From: Xiphophorus maculatus
Lineage: Eukaryota > Chordata > Actinopteri > Cyprinodontiformes > Poeciliidae
DNA length: 64,000 nucleotides
Assembly: GCF_002775205.1 (NCBI RefSeq)
Contig: NC_036460.1
Span: 189,501 to 253,500 of the forward strand
Direction of reading: 5' to 3'
Part shown: in pieces, positions 48,167-61,200 of the stretch
How positions within the stretch are numbered: position 1 is the stretch's first letter
Layout of the letters: each line of letters starts with the position of its first letter
The notes under the pieces: model-generated
Databases searched by the model: none
What the model saw: the letters and a program-made list of their open reading frames with translations, nothing else
Told to the model about the DNA's origin: nothing
Program-made: the position numbers and the translations under genes

Positions 48167-51100
48167 ACCCGGCGGGACCAGCGATCCGGCCGCTCACTGG
48201 ACTACCATTCTGTTGTGAAACATTTATTAATTACATGAGCTGACCTGCTAAAGGCAGGAGTTTTCATAAAATTTAAATTTAAATCACCTGTTGATTCCTT
48301 AACAGAACCATTAACAGCAGGTTGCTGACCTCTGACCTTTAGCAGGTGGAATGACACTGAAGTATTCAGTTCTTCCTGTTTGCACTAAACCGACCGAAGA
48401 CAGAAGAGCTGATTTAACATCTTCCATGACAAACAGAACCACATTCTGGTCTTCATCTAAAGGCACATCAACATTCAGAAAACTTTTCCGTTTCAATCCT
48501 GGACAGTTTTATTTATTTCACTGCCAAAAAATAACTAAACATGAGAAACAAAGATGGAAAAAACGGCTTCAAAACGATGGTGTTGATGCGTAGAAACGTC
48601 CACCTATGACCAAAGTAAAAAGTGAAAATTTATCCTGTGAGTAGAAAGTCAAGAGAAACAGGAGACGTAACAAACCGGCACCATGAGGAAGGATTTAAAA
48701 GCTCTCTGTGGTGAGTTTCAAACAATTGCTGAGACAAAATCTGTTATTCACACCACTAATATTTAATTTTTTAAGTTAATTTTAGTCCCAATTTTCATTT
48801 CCAATAATCTTAAGGATTATCAGTATGACTTAGGATAATTTTCCTGCCGTTTGTTCAGGAATCTGAGCCGCTCTAAAGGAACCGCTCCGATCTGAAATCA
48901 GGTATTTTCATCATATCGGATCATCTTGGCCTGGTATCGCATCATGTGGCATCAAACGAGAACGCAGCAGTCTGTTACGTTTAGCCAATCAGAAACAGAG
49001 CAAACTGAAACAGCTGCGTTGGCACGCCAGAAAGTCCAGTAGAGATCATCAGAGATCTCTTGGTATCGTTTTTTTTTAAAATAATCCACAACCTATCAAT
49101 ACAGGACCAAAGTTGATACAAAGTTTTGTCGTCTAAATTTCTAAGTCTTGCCGTGTGAAGCAGGGATTGTGTGTAGTTGTTGCTCCTGTTCTGACCAGCA
49201 TTGTTGCTCTGAGGCCACCTGATGTCAACATCACCGTATTTCTCTCAACAGGTTTGGATTTATCATGTTAACATTTTGAATTTGAACAAAAGCAGATTAG
49301 GAGTGTTGATATAAAGCAAAGTGGGCCCTGTGGCCTTTCTACAGCCCAGATTTTAGTAAATAAACTTTATTTATTTGCTTACTTACAGATTAAACAACAT
49401 TAACGATAATAAATCAGGTTGATGGTTCAAATCCCTGCTGTCTGCAGCGCTCATAGTTTGTCTTCCTGAGGATGTTTATGGGCTGAACGTCAGTCATATG
49501 AAGCAGATTCAGACTGACGGAGCTGAAGTTTTGCTTCATATAAAGTAATGTTTCCACATCCTGTTTTCAATTAATTATGTATCCGTAGATGAAACATTTC
49601 ATCCCAAATGACTGTTTTAGTTTCTAGTCACATTATCCACAGGAAGAGGCTTTGAATGGACCAAATTTAATATTGTTGGCCAGAGAAGTTGATACAAAAA
49701 ACAAACAATTATAACAATAATAGAACTTAGAGCTTCAGATGTTTAATAAAAACTCTAAGTTTAAGAAAAATTCATGCAGATGTTAAAGTTTAAGGCAATA
49801 AAATATCTTCTAGTTTTTGATTAAATATTTTAATATTGGTTCTGCTCAACCTAAATATACTTATATAAAAATTAAAGCACTCACTGTTGGTCCTCAACAG
49901 TTGGAACATCAGGTAACCAGGTAATGCTAGCAAAGATTTTAAAGATCAGTTGATATGAAGATTATTTGCTAATATTTAATTGTTTCTAAAGTTGCAGTGA
50001 TTTTTTTTATTTTCAATACACCAAAGTCATTTATGGGTTAACAATGAGTAGTTAAAAACATTTTCTTTAATTTTTACCTGCTAACTTACTAGCTAACAGA
50101 CAAAACCAGAAGGTATTGACATTAATGAGGTCCTTAGCATTCATTAGCATTCAGTCCTGTCAACTGTAAATAGTTGAAGGGATTGAAATCTAAAGGTCTA
50201 AAATCAAAGCTTGCTACTTGCTGAAATACTTGGGAAAAACATTTAGCGATCAACCGCTAACTATTGAAATGAGCCGTTTGGTTTGCTTATTAGCTTGTAG
50301 GCTGTTTGGCTGTAGTTAGCTCAGATGCTAATAATCAAGCTCAAACGTGTTACTGTCAAAACAATTAACACTTTTGGGCTTGAAAGTTACCTTTGTAAAA
50401 CCTTTTAAATGGCTTTAAAGTGTGTCATTTTGAATATGATTAGTTTTTTCCTAACAGTTGGCACCAGCGCTAATCAGTTAGCAAGTGTTATTTAATCCAA
50501 AAAATCAAATATCCCAATATGTTCACTCCTTTATTATTCCACTAAGACTATTTTTTGTGAAATGTATTTAGCTACATTTTGTAGTAGCGCTACGTGGCTA
50601 ACAGCCTCCTGCTTAGTGTCAGATGAGTTTTCAGGCTAAAAGCAGAAAGTTGTGACTGAACTCATCACAACTTTCAAATCTAATCTGCTCATTTAAATAG
50701 TTGAATTGTAAATAGTTCTGGCTGTTTTTACTATCTAGCATATCAGCTAGCTTGTTTTTAGCCACCTGTGTTTACTTCTAGTTTAGAAGTAAATGCAAAG
50801 CTCTTGGTTTTTGTAGTTACTAGTTCAAATATAACCATTTTTACTGTATATATACTTATTTCAACTTCATTTTATTTGAAATGATTTTTTAATTAACATT
50901 TTTAATTAAACTTGTTGTACAGATCTAAATATGAACTGATATTCCACCAAATATTCAACTTATTTGTTAAATATTTGTATTACATTTTCAGTGGAAAACA
51001 GTGAGTGATATGTTTAATTTCTGTTTTCAGTTGGCTTTATGACTATTTTGATGTGCCTGCAGTATTTTTCCACAGCAGAAGTTTGAAATGAAAATGAAAT

Positions 51101-52464
51101 GTGTGTATAAAACTTTCCTTTATGTGATATTATGCTAAATCAAATGTCATAGCTTTATTTTTCCTCTTCAGCACATGAAGGTTCAAGTAAAACTTGCACT
51201 GTATCTGCCACAGACCAGGTTCCTCACAGTGGGTTTCATAACAATCTGAAACCATATTTTTGGGTTTTAAATGGTTTTATTTTAAAGTTTGATAAAACTG
51301 TTTTGTATTCTTGTTTTTTTGACAAGGACTGCAAATACATTTGCACACATTAACTCTTAAATGTGTTGTTGTGGTTTTTGATTTTTCTGACCTATTTAGG
51401 AATAAATCAAAGTTGCAATATTTTAAAGAAACTATAAATAAATTACTGTAGATCCCAAAAGGGCCTCAGATGTTTCCATTATCGGCTGTTAAAACGTCAG
51501 AAAAGATAATAGCTAGCATAAGGCTAATCAGGATGAAAATTACACACAACCAAATTAGTTTGTTTTATTATATTTAAACTTCAACAGCAGGACAGATTGA
51601 AAATAGTTGCAGGTTGTATAAAGACAGAAGAACTTCTTGAAGGAGAGAGTTGCAAAAAAGGGCTAAAAAGACGACAAACAATAACAGCATGTCACTAAAT
51701 TAGGCTACATTAAAAATGTTGCAAAGCTGAACATGACTCCTGATTACATAACTAAATATTATTGAAACAGATTTTTATTTAATTTGAAATAAAAAATTTT
51801 TTGACGAGAATTGGAAGAAAAAGAAAAGTTGTAATTCCCATGGTTCACCAGTAGGGGGGCAAGAATGTCAGCATTGATTCATCATGATGTCATTTTTCTC
51901 TCCAGTTAAGAACCATTTTTATAAACCTGCATGCCATAACAGCGGATTTTATTACCTTTGTTTTCATGAGACTTGCTAGCATAGCGTTAGCTTGTTAGCT
52001 GCAGCTCAGTTGTTGAGTCACTGCAGGTGATTTTCTCGTGCAGCCTGGTACTAATCTTCCACCTGGATCCATAACCTTAATGCTCACTCTGTTTATGTAG
52101 ATCTATGTCTCTAAGCTACTTTGAATTATAGGCCAATCCCGCGTTCACACCGGCCAGTTTTAAGCGGATTAGCGAGGTCCAGGCGCTGCACTGCTGAACC
52201 TATGAGCCAGCGGAATATCAGCTTTCACTTTCACAGAACAAGCAGCGCAGCTTAAATCTCAGGACACATCCCGTCCAGAACCGCTGCTCAGATGAAAACA
52301 GAATCTCACTGGACTCAACGAACAGTAACGCTGCATCAGAACAGGCGCTTTGGGTCAAAACTGCACGTAGTAACGAAACATCCATCCTGTTCTCCTTAAA
52401 GGAAGTCCCGTCCTTCTCTTCTGATACTCCTGAACTGGTTCTTAGAAACCCGGAGGCTTTTAAT

Positions 52465-54006
52465 CAGTGTTGTATAAAGTACTGAAATCTCAGAGTCAAG
52501 TAAAAGTACAAGTACCTCTCCAAAATATGACTTTGGTAAAAGTCCAAGTCACTGACTGAAATGTTACTTGAGTTAAAGTCTTAAAGTATCTGAAACTTCT
52601 TGTACTTAAGTATGGAAATTACTGTAAAAATGGATGTACTCAAGTAATGTAATGAAAAGTACAAGTAAAAAGTAAAACAAAGCAAATGCAGTTTGAATGA
52701 CATTTTTTATATTTTGGTAAACTTGTCAAATACACTTAAAATAATGTACCCAACCAAGTGAAGGCAAAATGAAACCTGCTAATAGATATACCTGCAGGCA
52801 TCATTTAGTTAAGAAAATTAGGTGCTTTACCTACAGCACAAGGTTAACTTAACCTGCTTTACAACTGAACCAGCTTCTTAGTAAACCCTCCAGGACAGAA
52901 AATACAAAGTTTTTGTAAGCCTTAAGTTTTCCCTTCAAGTAAGGTCAGTGCTGAAAATGAGAAAAATAAATAGTACAGAAAATGCGGCCAACATGAAGAA
53001 AAAGATCTGTTACGATTACTCTACTTCACAAATCAGTGAATCAGTCAGTAGGTGGTGCACACAACTGGTCATTATGCAAAAGAAAAAAAGAATTGGGAGG
53101 GAAATGCAGCTTATTGGCATCTGAAGAGGGAGACCTTTACTGTAAACCTGGTTTTGAACTTGCATGCCTTTCCTATATTCGTTAAATTTAGTCTAAATTG
53201 CTATTGCTATGGCTTCTGTCCCCCCTTGAACAGAGGAGTCTAGGTAGCCTGCTACAGTCAACATTAGGCCTAAGCTAAATACACCATGTATGGAACTGAA
53301 ACAATGCCAAACAAAGTTCATTTATGGTCACCGTTTCACAATACAGTAGTGTCTAGTGACCAAGCTATAGTTACTGAAACAGGAGGATTATAACCATTTC
53401 ATAATACGTTACCTCGATGTGTTTCTTCAAGTTGGACGGGGAGTTTTTGTAAGATAGAATTTCCACATCTTCGGGCAGGAATAACATAAACTGCATGCGG
53501 TACGACGAATCTTTAACACCCACGAAAGAGTATATTGTGTTTAAATAAGGCCATGGGCTCTCATCACCAGCTGGTGGTTCCCCTGGAGCCGTGTCCGACG
53601 TAGTTGCAGTCGTTGTGGTCTCCGTCTCCTCCTCCATGTGGCTGCTGCTGATTGCGAGACTTGCTTTGTGTTTAATGGGAGAAGCGAAACAGGTGTATCC
53701 TATTGGTGGTGATGAACAAGCCCAGGCAAGCAGGCTACGGACTTTGTTCGGTAGCCTACTTGCTACTTGCTAATCAGTAGGTGGGATCAAAACACTTTGT
53801 TTCTCTCTCTCGCTTTTTTGTAACAAGTAACTAAACCACACATTGAAAATGTATCGGAGTAAAAGTACGCAATTAAGTTCGGAAATATAGTGAAGTAAAA
53901 GTGAAAGTCATCAAAAATTTTCATACTCCAGGAAAGTATGAAGTACTCCAAAATATACTTAAGTAAAGTAGTGAAGTATTTTTTACTTCGTTACTATACA
54001 ACACTG
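52465..54006. mobile_element. Tol2/Zaphod-like hAT element, 1.54 kb, 8-bp target duplication
   Basis: The ends are CAGTGTTGTATAAAGTACT and, reversed, CAGTGTTGTATAGTAACG. CTTTTAAT flanks it at 52457-52464 and 54007-54014. Subterminal ACTTAAGTA/AGTAAAAGT motifs repeat. A minus-strand frame (53637-53371) encodes the start of a BED-type transposase exon, but nothing of the catalytic domain remains. Confidence 0.92.
53371..53637 (-). pseudogene. hAT transposase BED-domain exon remnant
   Basis: It starts MEEETETTTTATTSD and contains WPYLNTIYSFVGVKDSSYRM and SPSNLKKHIEVTYY, like the first exon of hAT transposases of fish. The zinc-binding cysteine pair expected after RMQ is replaced by phenylalanines (QFMLFLP), so the finger is not functional. 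Confidence 0.7.
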
Positions 54007-55024
54007 CTTTTAATGGACCGAACAGGCTCAAACCAGTTTGAAGCCAGGTTTCAAACTGGTCCATCAGCCTTGTCAGCTTCAAACTGCAAGTTCATGATCT
54101 GGTTTTTAAGCATCATGTTGTTATCTTGGATTTCTCAAGCTAGCAAAGAAAGTCTTAGCTTACTTTCTAAATGACCGGATCTTCTATACATCGACTAAAT
54201 CAATAAACCAGTTTACTTTATTTTTCTATAACTGTAGTTCCTGCAAAGTGACTAAGGCTACGTTCACCCAGCAGGTCTTGATGCTGAATTTTATTATTTT
54301 GCCCAGATGTTCATGTTGCTAATTAAATGCAACATGAACACGTTCACACGTTCATTCCTCTGTGTGAACGGTTTACGCCTCCAAAGCGACCCGCATGCGC
54401 AGAAGAAGAACGTAGCCGTCACCCAGCATCGCTCTGTTTACGGCAGTAAAGATGGCCGCCGCCGTCTGTGGATTGATTTTAAAGTTTAGTCAAGCCAAGT
54501 TTGACCATATTGAACATATAAAAGAATAAAGTTATATTCATATAAAACACACTTAAAACAAAGGAATAATTGTAAAGTATATTTACATGTTTAAAGGACT
54601 GAGTAGAAGTAAGAACTTATCTTTTACTCCTCCAACATCTATAACAGGTTAAATCTGTCCATCCAGTAAATTACTGTGATTATTTATGTGAACTTGGTTT
54701 TAACAGTTTTTCTCAGGGAACTGATCCGATTTTCTTGTCAAATGTTGAAGTTGGGTCGGTCAGACTTAAATTGTGGTTTTATTTAAGAAAATTTAAAAAT
54801 AAAACATTTTAGATCATTTTTATTGAAGCAGTGAATCTGTTTCTGATAGGAAATGAGTTAGTACATTAACCAAGGATAATGATGTCATCAGCGAGTATAA
54901 ATTTAAACTCTGGTTCTCCAGGTAAACCCGACCTGTTCCATGATGTCTGCTCATAGACGCCAACACGACTAAAACCATGTTAGTAAAAACTGCAACAGTT
55001 CTTTTGTTCCAGAGACTGAAAACA

Positions 55025-55354
55025 CCATCCATCCCTTTAGCCGGGGTCGGGTCGCGGGGTCAGCAGCTTCAGAAGGGAGGCCCAGTCTTCCCTCCCCAGC
55101 CTCTTGTTCCAGCTCCTCCAGGGGATCCCAAGGCATTCCCAGGCCAGCAGAGGAACTTCGTCCCTCCAGTGTGTCCTGGGGACCTGAACTCCTCACCAGG
55201 GAGGCGTCCAGGAGGCATCCTGACCAGATGCTCCTCAACTGGCTCCTCTCGATGTGAAGGAGCAGCGGCTCTACTCTGAGTCCCTCCTGGATGACTGAGC
55301 TTCTCTCTCTAAGGGAGAGCCCAGACCCCCTACGGAGAAAACCCATTTCGGCCG
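55025..55354 (-). mobile_element. 5'-truncated RTE/Rex3-like LINE fragment
   Basis: It carries the C-terminal RT region ([38 protein letters not shown]) related to the element at 29109-32476. It has a CCATCCATCC tail and a 9-bp duplication CTGAAAACA at 55016-55024 and 55355-55363. Confidence 0.88.
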
Positions 55355-56769
55355 CTGAAAACATTAAACGTTGTTATTTACACTCCGGTTCCAAACCGAG
55401 CGCAGCTGGAACTGGGTCCGGGTTGCGAAATGTTTGGACCAGGGCAGAGAAATGTTCCAGAGTGGACCTTAAGCCCTGCAGCAATCTGGGTTACAGGGCT
55501 GACTCAGAGCCACACTGACCCAGATCTGATTGATGAAGATGAGGATGAGCGGGCCGGGTGAGCCGGGCCTCACAGTCCAGGATATTTTTGCTCAGGTTAG
55601 CCTGCTGCTCTCTGATTGGCTGCTGAGACAAATCTGTCGCCTCCAAAGTTTCACCTTTCCGGTCCAGACCTGCAGGTTCTGATGGTTCAGCTAAAGATCA
55701 AACATGGAGGAATAGCAGGTTGGGTTTCTGAGCAGCGACGCCGTCAGAGCCGGACTAGACGGCATGAATTTAATGAGGAAACGATGATTTCACTCAATGG
55801 AGACTTGGACTAAAATGACTTGTGAACGACTCTGACTTGATGTGGGACGAGTCTGAGAGACCTGGAGGAGAAAACATCCAAACGGAGAACCTCACTGACC
55901 AGGTGGAGCAGAACTCCTTCCTGACGAGGTTTCACAAACTTCTGATGGAGATTCATCCATTCATTCATTTAGACACCAAACCTTTTATTCTCTGGTTTTC
56001 TGTTTACTGCTGGTTTGGTTGATTAGAGTCACATGAATTTCAGGACACTGTGTGTTTACTCATCGCAGCTCTTGGTGATTTTGTCACCATCTTCAGATGA
56101 AACAGAATCAAATCAACATTTAAATGATTTATATTAATTCAGATTAACGACTGAATGACTAATAACACCATGAAGAGCTGCCACTCATCTGTTGTTATTC
56201 TCTGATAGTTTTGCTTGTGGACGGCTTCAGAGGAACTTTGACCCGCGGGTCGGGCGGCTCCGTGTCCCGGTCGGACGGACAGACAGACAGCCGGTCCAGT
56301 TATGCAGCTCTTATGAAACAGCAGATGTAGGTGAGGCTGATCCGGGAGCGTCTGAGTGTAAGATTAACACCGACTGTTTGTTTCTCACCTGCTGCAGGAA
56401 CTGCAGCCTCAGCAGCTCCAGTTCAAAGCAGGTCCAGAGAACCTGGAGCTGCTGGTTTCACTGGTTCCACTGGGAACGCCGGCAGTTCTTACAGGTCTGA
56501 GATTGGACCTGATGCCACCATTTACCAGTTTTTACCTTCAAGTTGATGCTCTACTGGACAGGAAAATGAAATTTAGAGTTTAGACCCTAAAAGTGTCCAA
56601 ATGTGTTTTTTCTAACAAACATCAATCTAACAAACTCCTAAAACCACCTGAGGTCAAAGGTCAAGCTGCAACTCAGGAAGCTGGAGTCCAAAATCAAACG
56701 TAGTTCTGCTGATCCCGTCCAGATATTAAACTCTGACATTTTTCTGCCATCCCATAATAATTTAGAACC

Positions 56770-57241
56770 CAAACATTATACGCAAGTAAGAGTAGAACTA
56801 CTTCAACTTATTTTACTCAACTAGAAGTAGAAAGTATTTGGTAAGAAGTCGACTCAAGTACTGAGTAACTGATCAAATGATCAATCATTTAATATTTTAA
56901 AGATACATCATCAGACGAACCAAAACATAAAGTTAAGTTGAAATGTTGGTATTTTAAGGACCAAAATGACAATAATTAATATGAGTAACAAAAAATAAAA
57001 AACATTTTTCCAAATCAGTTTCATTCAATAAAAAAACTTCTGAAACTTTAACAGAAACTGCAGCTGTGAGTCTGTCTGGCTTTTATAAAACATGTTTGTT
57101 TTTCATTTAGTGGGAAGAAAATCCAGAAATTTATTCAAGTAAGAGTAAAAATACTTCATAATAAAATTACTCAAGTAAAAGTAAAACGTACAGCTTAGTA
57201 AAAAATACAAAAAAGTTGCTCAATGTAAATGTAACTAGTTA
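56770..57241. repeat. Dispersed ACTTGAGTAA-rich repeat, copy 2
   Basis: It is inverted relative to 15786-16190 and shares CAAGTACTGAGTAACTGATC and CATTTAATATT. Subterminal motifs resemble decayed Tol2-like ends. Confidence 0.45.
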
Positions 57242-58094
57242 CTAATGGTGATTGCATTGTTTCATTGTTACCACTAGAGGGCAGACTGAACCGAGAGCAT
57301 TTCAGTGAACTTAACCAGTGACGTAGCAACTTTATCCATGTATTAAGTGACTTTTTAGCCTCTATAGCAACGTTTTTGCACAAAAGCGAAAAATCCAACA
57401 ACTTCTTTGTATTACTGGACACTTTAATGGCGACACCACGTGAACACGTCGATGGTTATAGCAACAGTCCTGAGTTAGCAAGCAATGCTACCATTAGCCG
57501 CCTCCGCTTCCTAATCATCAACCAAACTTAAAAAAATAAAAAAAAATAAAAAACAACCAAACTGGACCAAAGGAACCGAGAGCAGCAGCTTCATCCCACA
57601 GAGGTTCGGTTGTGACGCCGTCCGATAAAATATAGCAGAATTAAACAAACTTGCACGAAAATGCAACAATTTGCACTGAAACGTAAAAATGGGCCTGAAG
57701 AACATTTTACAGTTTGTGGAAACTGCTGAGGTTCTGCTGCTCTGGCGGCGGGTTAATAATGTAGCAGCTGATGAATTGGACTCGTTGGTTCTGTGGGGTC
57801 GGTTAGAACTTGCTACAAATTCCTCCTTCAAATATAAATGATACACATTTTACTGTAAAATGTAACCTTGTTCTGAAATCATTATTGTGTATTAATATCA
57901 TTTAAAATGTTTGTGACCTCAGAGTGTTTTTTTAAATGATGACGTAAATTTGTTTTTATTGTTTAATGTCTGAATTTTCCTCCAGTGATGAATTTCTGAA
58001 TGTTATTGAAGCGCAGAGGTTGAACTCTGACCTCGACTGCGGCGGCCGTGGCCTACATCTGTCACTGTCCCAATCAATGGCCGAGAAGTCTGCT

Positions 58095-58175
58095 GGCTGC
58101 TGATTGGCTGAGGCTGCAGGCCCCGCCCCCTGCCGCCTCCGGATAAAAGAGTCCGGCCTCGGGCGGCTTCACATG
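58095..58175 (+). promoter_or_regulatory. Candidate core promoter of the ERR gene
   Basis: An inverted CCAAT box (GATTGG, 58102-58107), a GC box (CCCCGCCCC, 58121-58129) and a TATA-like GATAAAAG (58142-58149) are spaced as in a classical promoter. Transcription would start near 58170-58180. Confidence 0.6.
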
Positions 58176-58211
58176 GGGCCGCAGACCCGGACTGGGTCAG
58201 GATGGAGCTGA
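58173..58211 (+). other. Upstream reading frame overlapping the ERR start codon
   Basis: ATG at 58173 opens [12 protein letters not shown] and stops at 58209-58211, ten bases past the main ATG. It matters only if transcription starts upstream of 58173. Confidence 0.4.
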
Positions 58212-58242
58212 AGGACTTTGGACTCTTCCTCGGTTCCCCATG
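58202..58242 (+). CDS. esrrd: ERR gene exon 1
   Basis: It encodes [13 protein letters not shown], phase 2 before GTGAGT. The start is supported by frame continuity into exon 2 and the promoter motifs upstream. Confidence 0.7.
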
Positions 58243-61200
58243 GTGAGTTCAATGATCCTCTGAATTTTTACTGAACTTTAACTCTATAGTCTTTCATAAC
58301 AGAGAGCTGCAGTAAAACATGCAGCAGACAGACTGCTGAACGTTACCATGACAACGACTTTGAGGCCTGCTGGCGGCCATGAAATATAAAAATGGATGGA
58401 AATATTTCAGAGCGATTCTAGATTCTGATATTAAGACGTCTGCAGTTGGACAGAAACAATCAGATGATTTATTATAAAACCTTAAAAAAGTGAATCCATC
58501 ACTAATTTATTGCAAACATGCAGAAACAACAGAACTCATTTATTTATGCGGCTCAAATGTTTGGAAATATAAACATCAGTGTTTGTAAACATTAATAAAA
58601 TGCAAAGAGAGGCTTCGAAGTTTTACTTTTCCATTTCTTGTCAGATCTTTTTCTTTTTGTTCGCTGGTTCTGAACCGGTTCTTCTCATGATTTTTAATAA
58701 CCAGATGTTTTCATGTCTGTTTAATAAAACACAGAAATAAGTAAGAAAACAGTCAGAAATGCAATAGACTCATGAATTTAGATAAAGTTACCTTTAAAGG
58801 TGCGCAGATAAATATAAGGATAAATTTATTTTATTTTTAAGAAGCGTTCCTCGCTGTGGCCCTCCTGGGTTTCCGTAGCTGCAGCATCTTAACGTTTATT
58901 GAATCATTTTTCTCTTTTCTTTACATCAAATAGAAATAAAGTTTTTTATTTTCTCCTCTTTTACTTCCTGTTTCATCCCTCACCTTCCTCCCAGCCCCTC
59001 TCCGCTCTTCCTCCTCTCCAGCCCATCCTCCTCTTCCTCCTGCGAGGACCAGACTCCTGACTCTCCAGCGGGGTGCAGTTCCAGCGGAAGCCCTGCAGGG
59101 GGCGCCGTGGAGTTTCAGTCGGACTCTTTTTCAGTGAAGGTAGGAACTGGTTCCTGTTGCTCCATCGGGACTAACAAACATTTTCCGGTTGTGCTGAAGC
59201 TCCGTAATCCAGATTAGATTCAGGGATTATTGGTTTTCATATTTACAAATGTATCATGATGTATAATAGGATCTAAAATGAGACTGGAGCGTCTTCCAGG
59301 CTTCATGTTGGGTTTACCTGGTGTTCTCTGGCAGGTGCAGTGCCGGGCCCAGATGGGCCCCATGGGGCCCAAGCGGCTCTGTCTGGTCTGCGGAGACTTT
59401 GCCTCTGGTTATCATTACGGGGTGGCGTCCTGCGAGGCCTGCAAGGCCTTCTTCAAGAGGACCATCCAAGGTGACCTTCATCATCCTCATCAGCAGCAGA
59501 GAATAATGTGACACTAAAATATGCCAGGAAATTATTAACCCATAATTATTTTCAATTATTCATTTTTAAGATAATTTTGAGTGTAAAATCAGTTTAAGTT
59601 ATTTATAGCAAAAAATAACTGTTACCAGCTAACAACAATGATAAATTACACCCCTAGAAAAACCACCGACCCTTTAAAAATGATTTCAGTTCATGCAAAC
59701 CGTTCCTGAGTAAAGATCTGCAGCCCAATAAATACATAAACAATAATAATAATTAAACTTTCCACTGGCCCCATCGGATCACTGCTAAAAACTCAACAAC
59801 CATCAGAACCACAGCAGCAATGTTTCATTGTTGAAAGACGGCCTGACGCGTTTCCTGTTTTCTGGTTACCAAGGCAACATCGAGTACAGCTGCCCGGTGA
59901 CGAACGAGTGCGAGATCACAAAGCGGCGGAGGAAAGCCTGCCAGGCGTGTCGCTTCCAGAAGTGTCTGCAGGCCGGGATGATGCGGGAAGGTAGGATGGG
60001 ACCCGGTTCAGCTGGCTGATACATCGGGCTCAACGATACTGTTAGAAGGGCTTTGGGACCATCTAGTGGTCGGAGTGTGAACTACACCTGCTTCATAGAT
60101 AAATACGTTTGGGCAGAACCGCATTTAATCTGACTGATAAACTGAAAGTGTTGTGTAATAAAAATTAATTTTCTACATGTTTGTTCTGCTGATTTCCACC
60201 AGTCAGCTGCATCCAAACACGGTGATGAAGAAAAAGCTGCTCAGAAATCAGTTTTATTCCGATTCAAAGGCCTGATTGAGATCAATAATCATCAATAATC
60301 ATCATTAAAGCAAACATATTAAAATAAAAAGTTTTCCTTAAATGCCTGGCATTGCTAATTAGCATCATACTTCAGTTTTCACTAACTGTAAACACAATTT
60401 TCAAATGTATATCTTCTGATTAATTTAACATCTAACTGACAGAAAAAAAACTGTTTTTGTACAATTGAATGTAAATTCAGGCTTTAAGGTCAAAGTTCAC
60501 ATCCTGTTGAAATAGCAGCTTTTAGGAAACTTTAATGGGACATTTGCTCTGTGACTGAAAAGAAAGATCTGTGGAAGGACAAACTAAAATATTAATAAGG
60601 AGACAAAATGCCTCATAAACGTGATCCAGCTCCAGAGCTTAGCGCCGATCAGAACAAATGTCGTATCAAAGTTCTGAGTTTTTCTCGTCAGAAACTGGAG
60701 TTCTAAAACGCTGTTTGTGTGTTTAGGGGTGCGTTTGGACCGGGTCAGAGGAGGCCGGCAGAAGTACCGGAGGCGGGTGGAGCCAGGCGGGGCTTCCTGC
60801 GGTAGAGCTCCGTTCAGCCTGCCGCTCGGCTCCAGTGAGTTCCCCGACGTTCCCTCTGAAGGTTCCCAGTCCGCCCAGACTTCCCAGTCTGACGGTCCCA
60901 TCTGTCTGTTTCAGGGAACAAGCTGATCTCCCATTTGCTGCTGACAGAGCCCGCCCCACTGGCAGCCAATCAGGACGACTCGACGGACGACGGCAGCCTG
61001 CGGACCCTCCTGACCCTCTGTGACCTTCTGAACCGGGAGCTGCTGGTTCTGATTGGCTGGGCCAAGCAGATCCCAGGTAAACGGGCTCCTGAAACAGATT
61101 CACATTACTGAAGCAACCAAGATGGCTTCCAGTAGAAGACCAGCGTCTCAAACCGATCCGCTGATGCCTCGCTGCTCCGCTCTCACTCCCCGCCAGGTTT

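Larger units (their letters stand above)
48167..58201. other. Intergenic DNA between ltbp4 and the ERR gene
   Basis: This 10-kb interval contains the ltbp4 3' UTR, whose end I could not fix (AATAAA-type motifs occur near 49358 and 49408). It also holds a hAT element (52465-54006), a LINE fragment (55025-55354) and a dispersed repeat (56770-57241). The stretch 48600-52400 is AT-rich and I recognise nothing in it. Confidence 0.55.

Noticed and set aside
59278-59334. Receptor start at an ATG-like codon before exon 3
   Set aside because: It lies in intron sequence before the CTCTGGCAG acceptor; an upstream two-exon start in phase explains the N-terminus.
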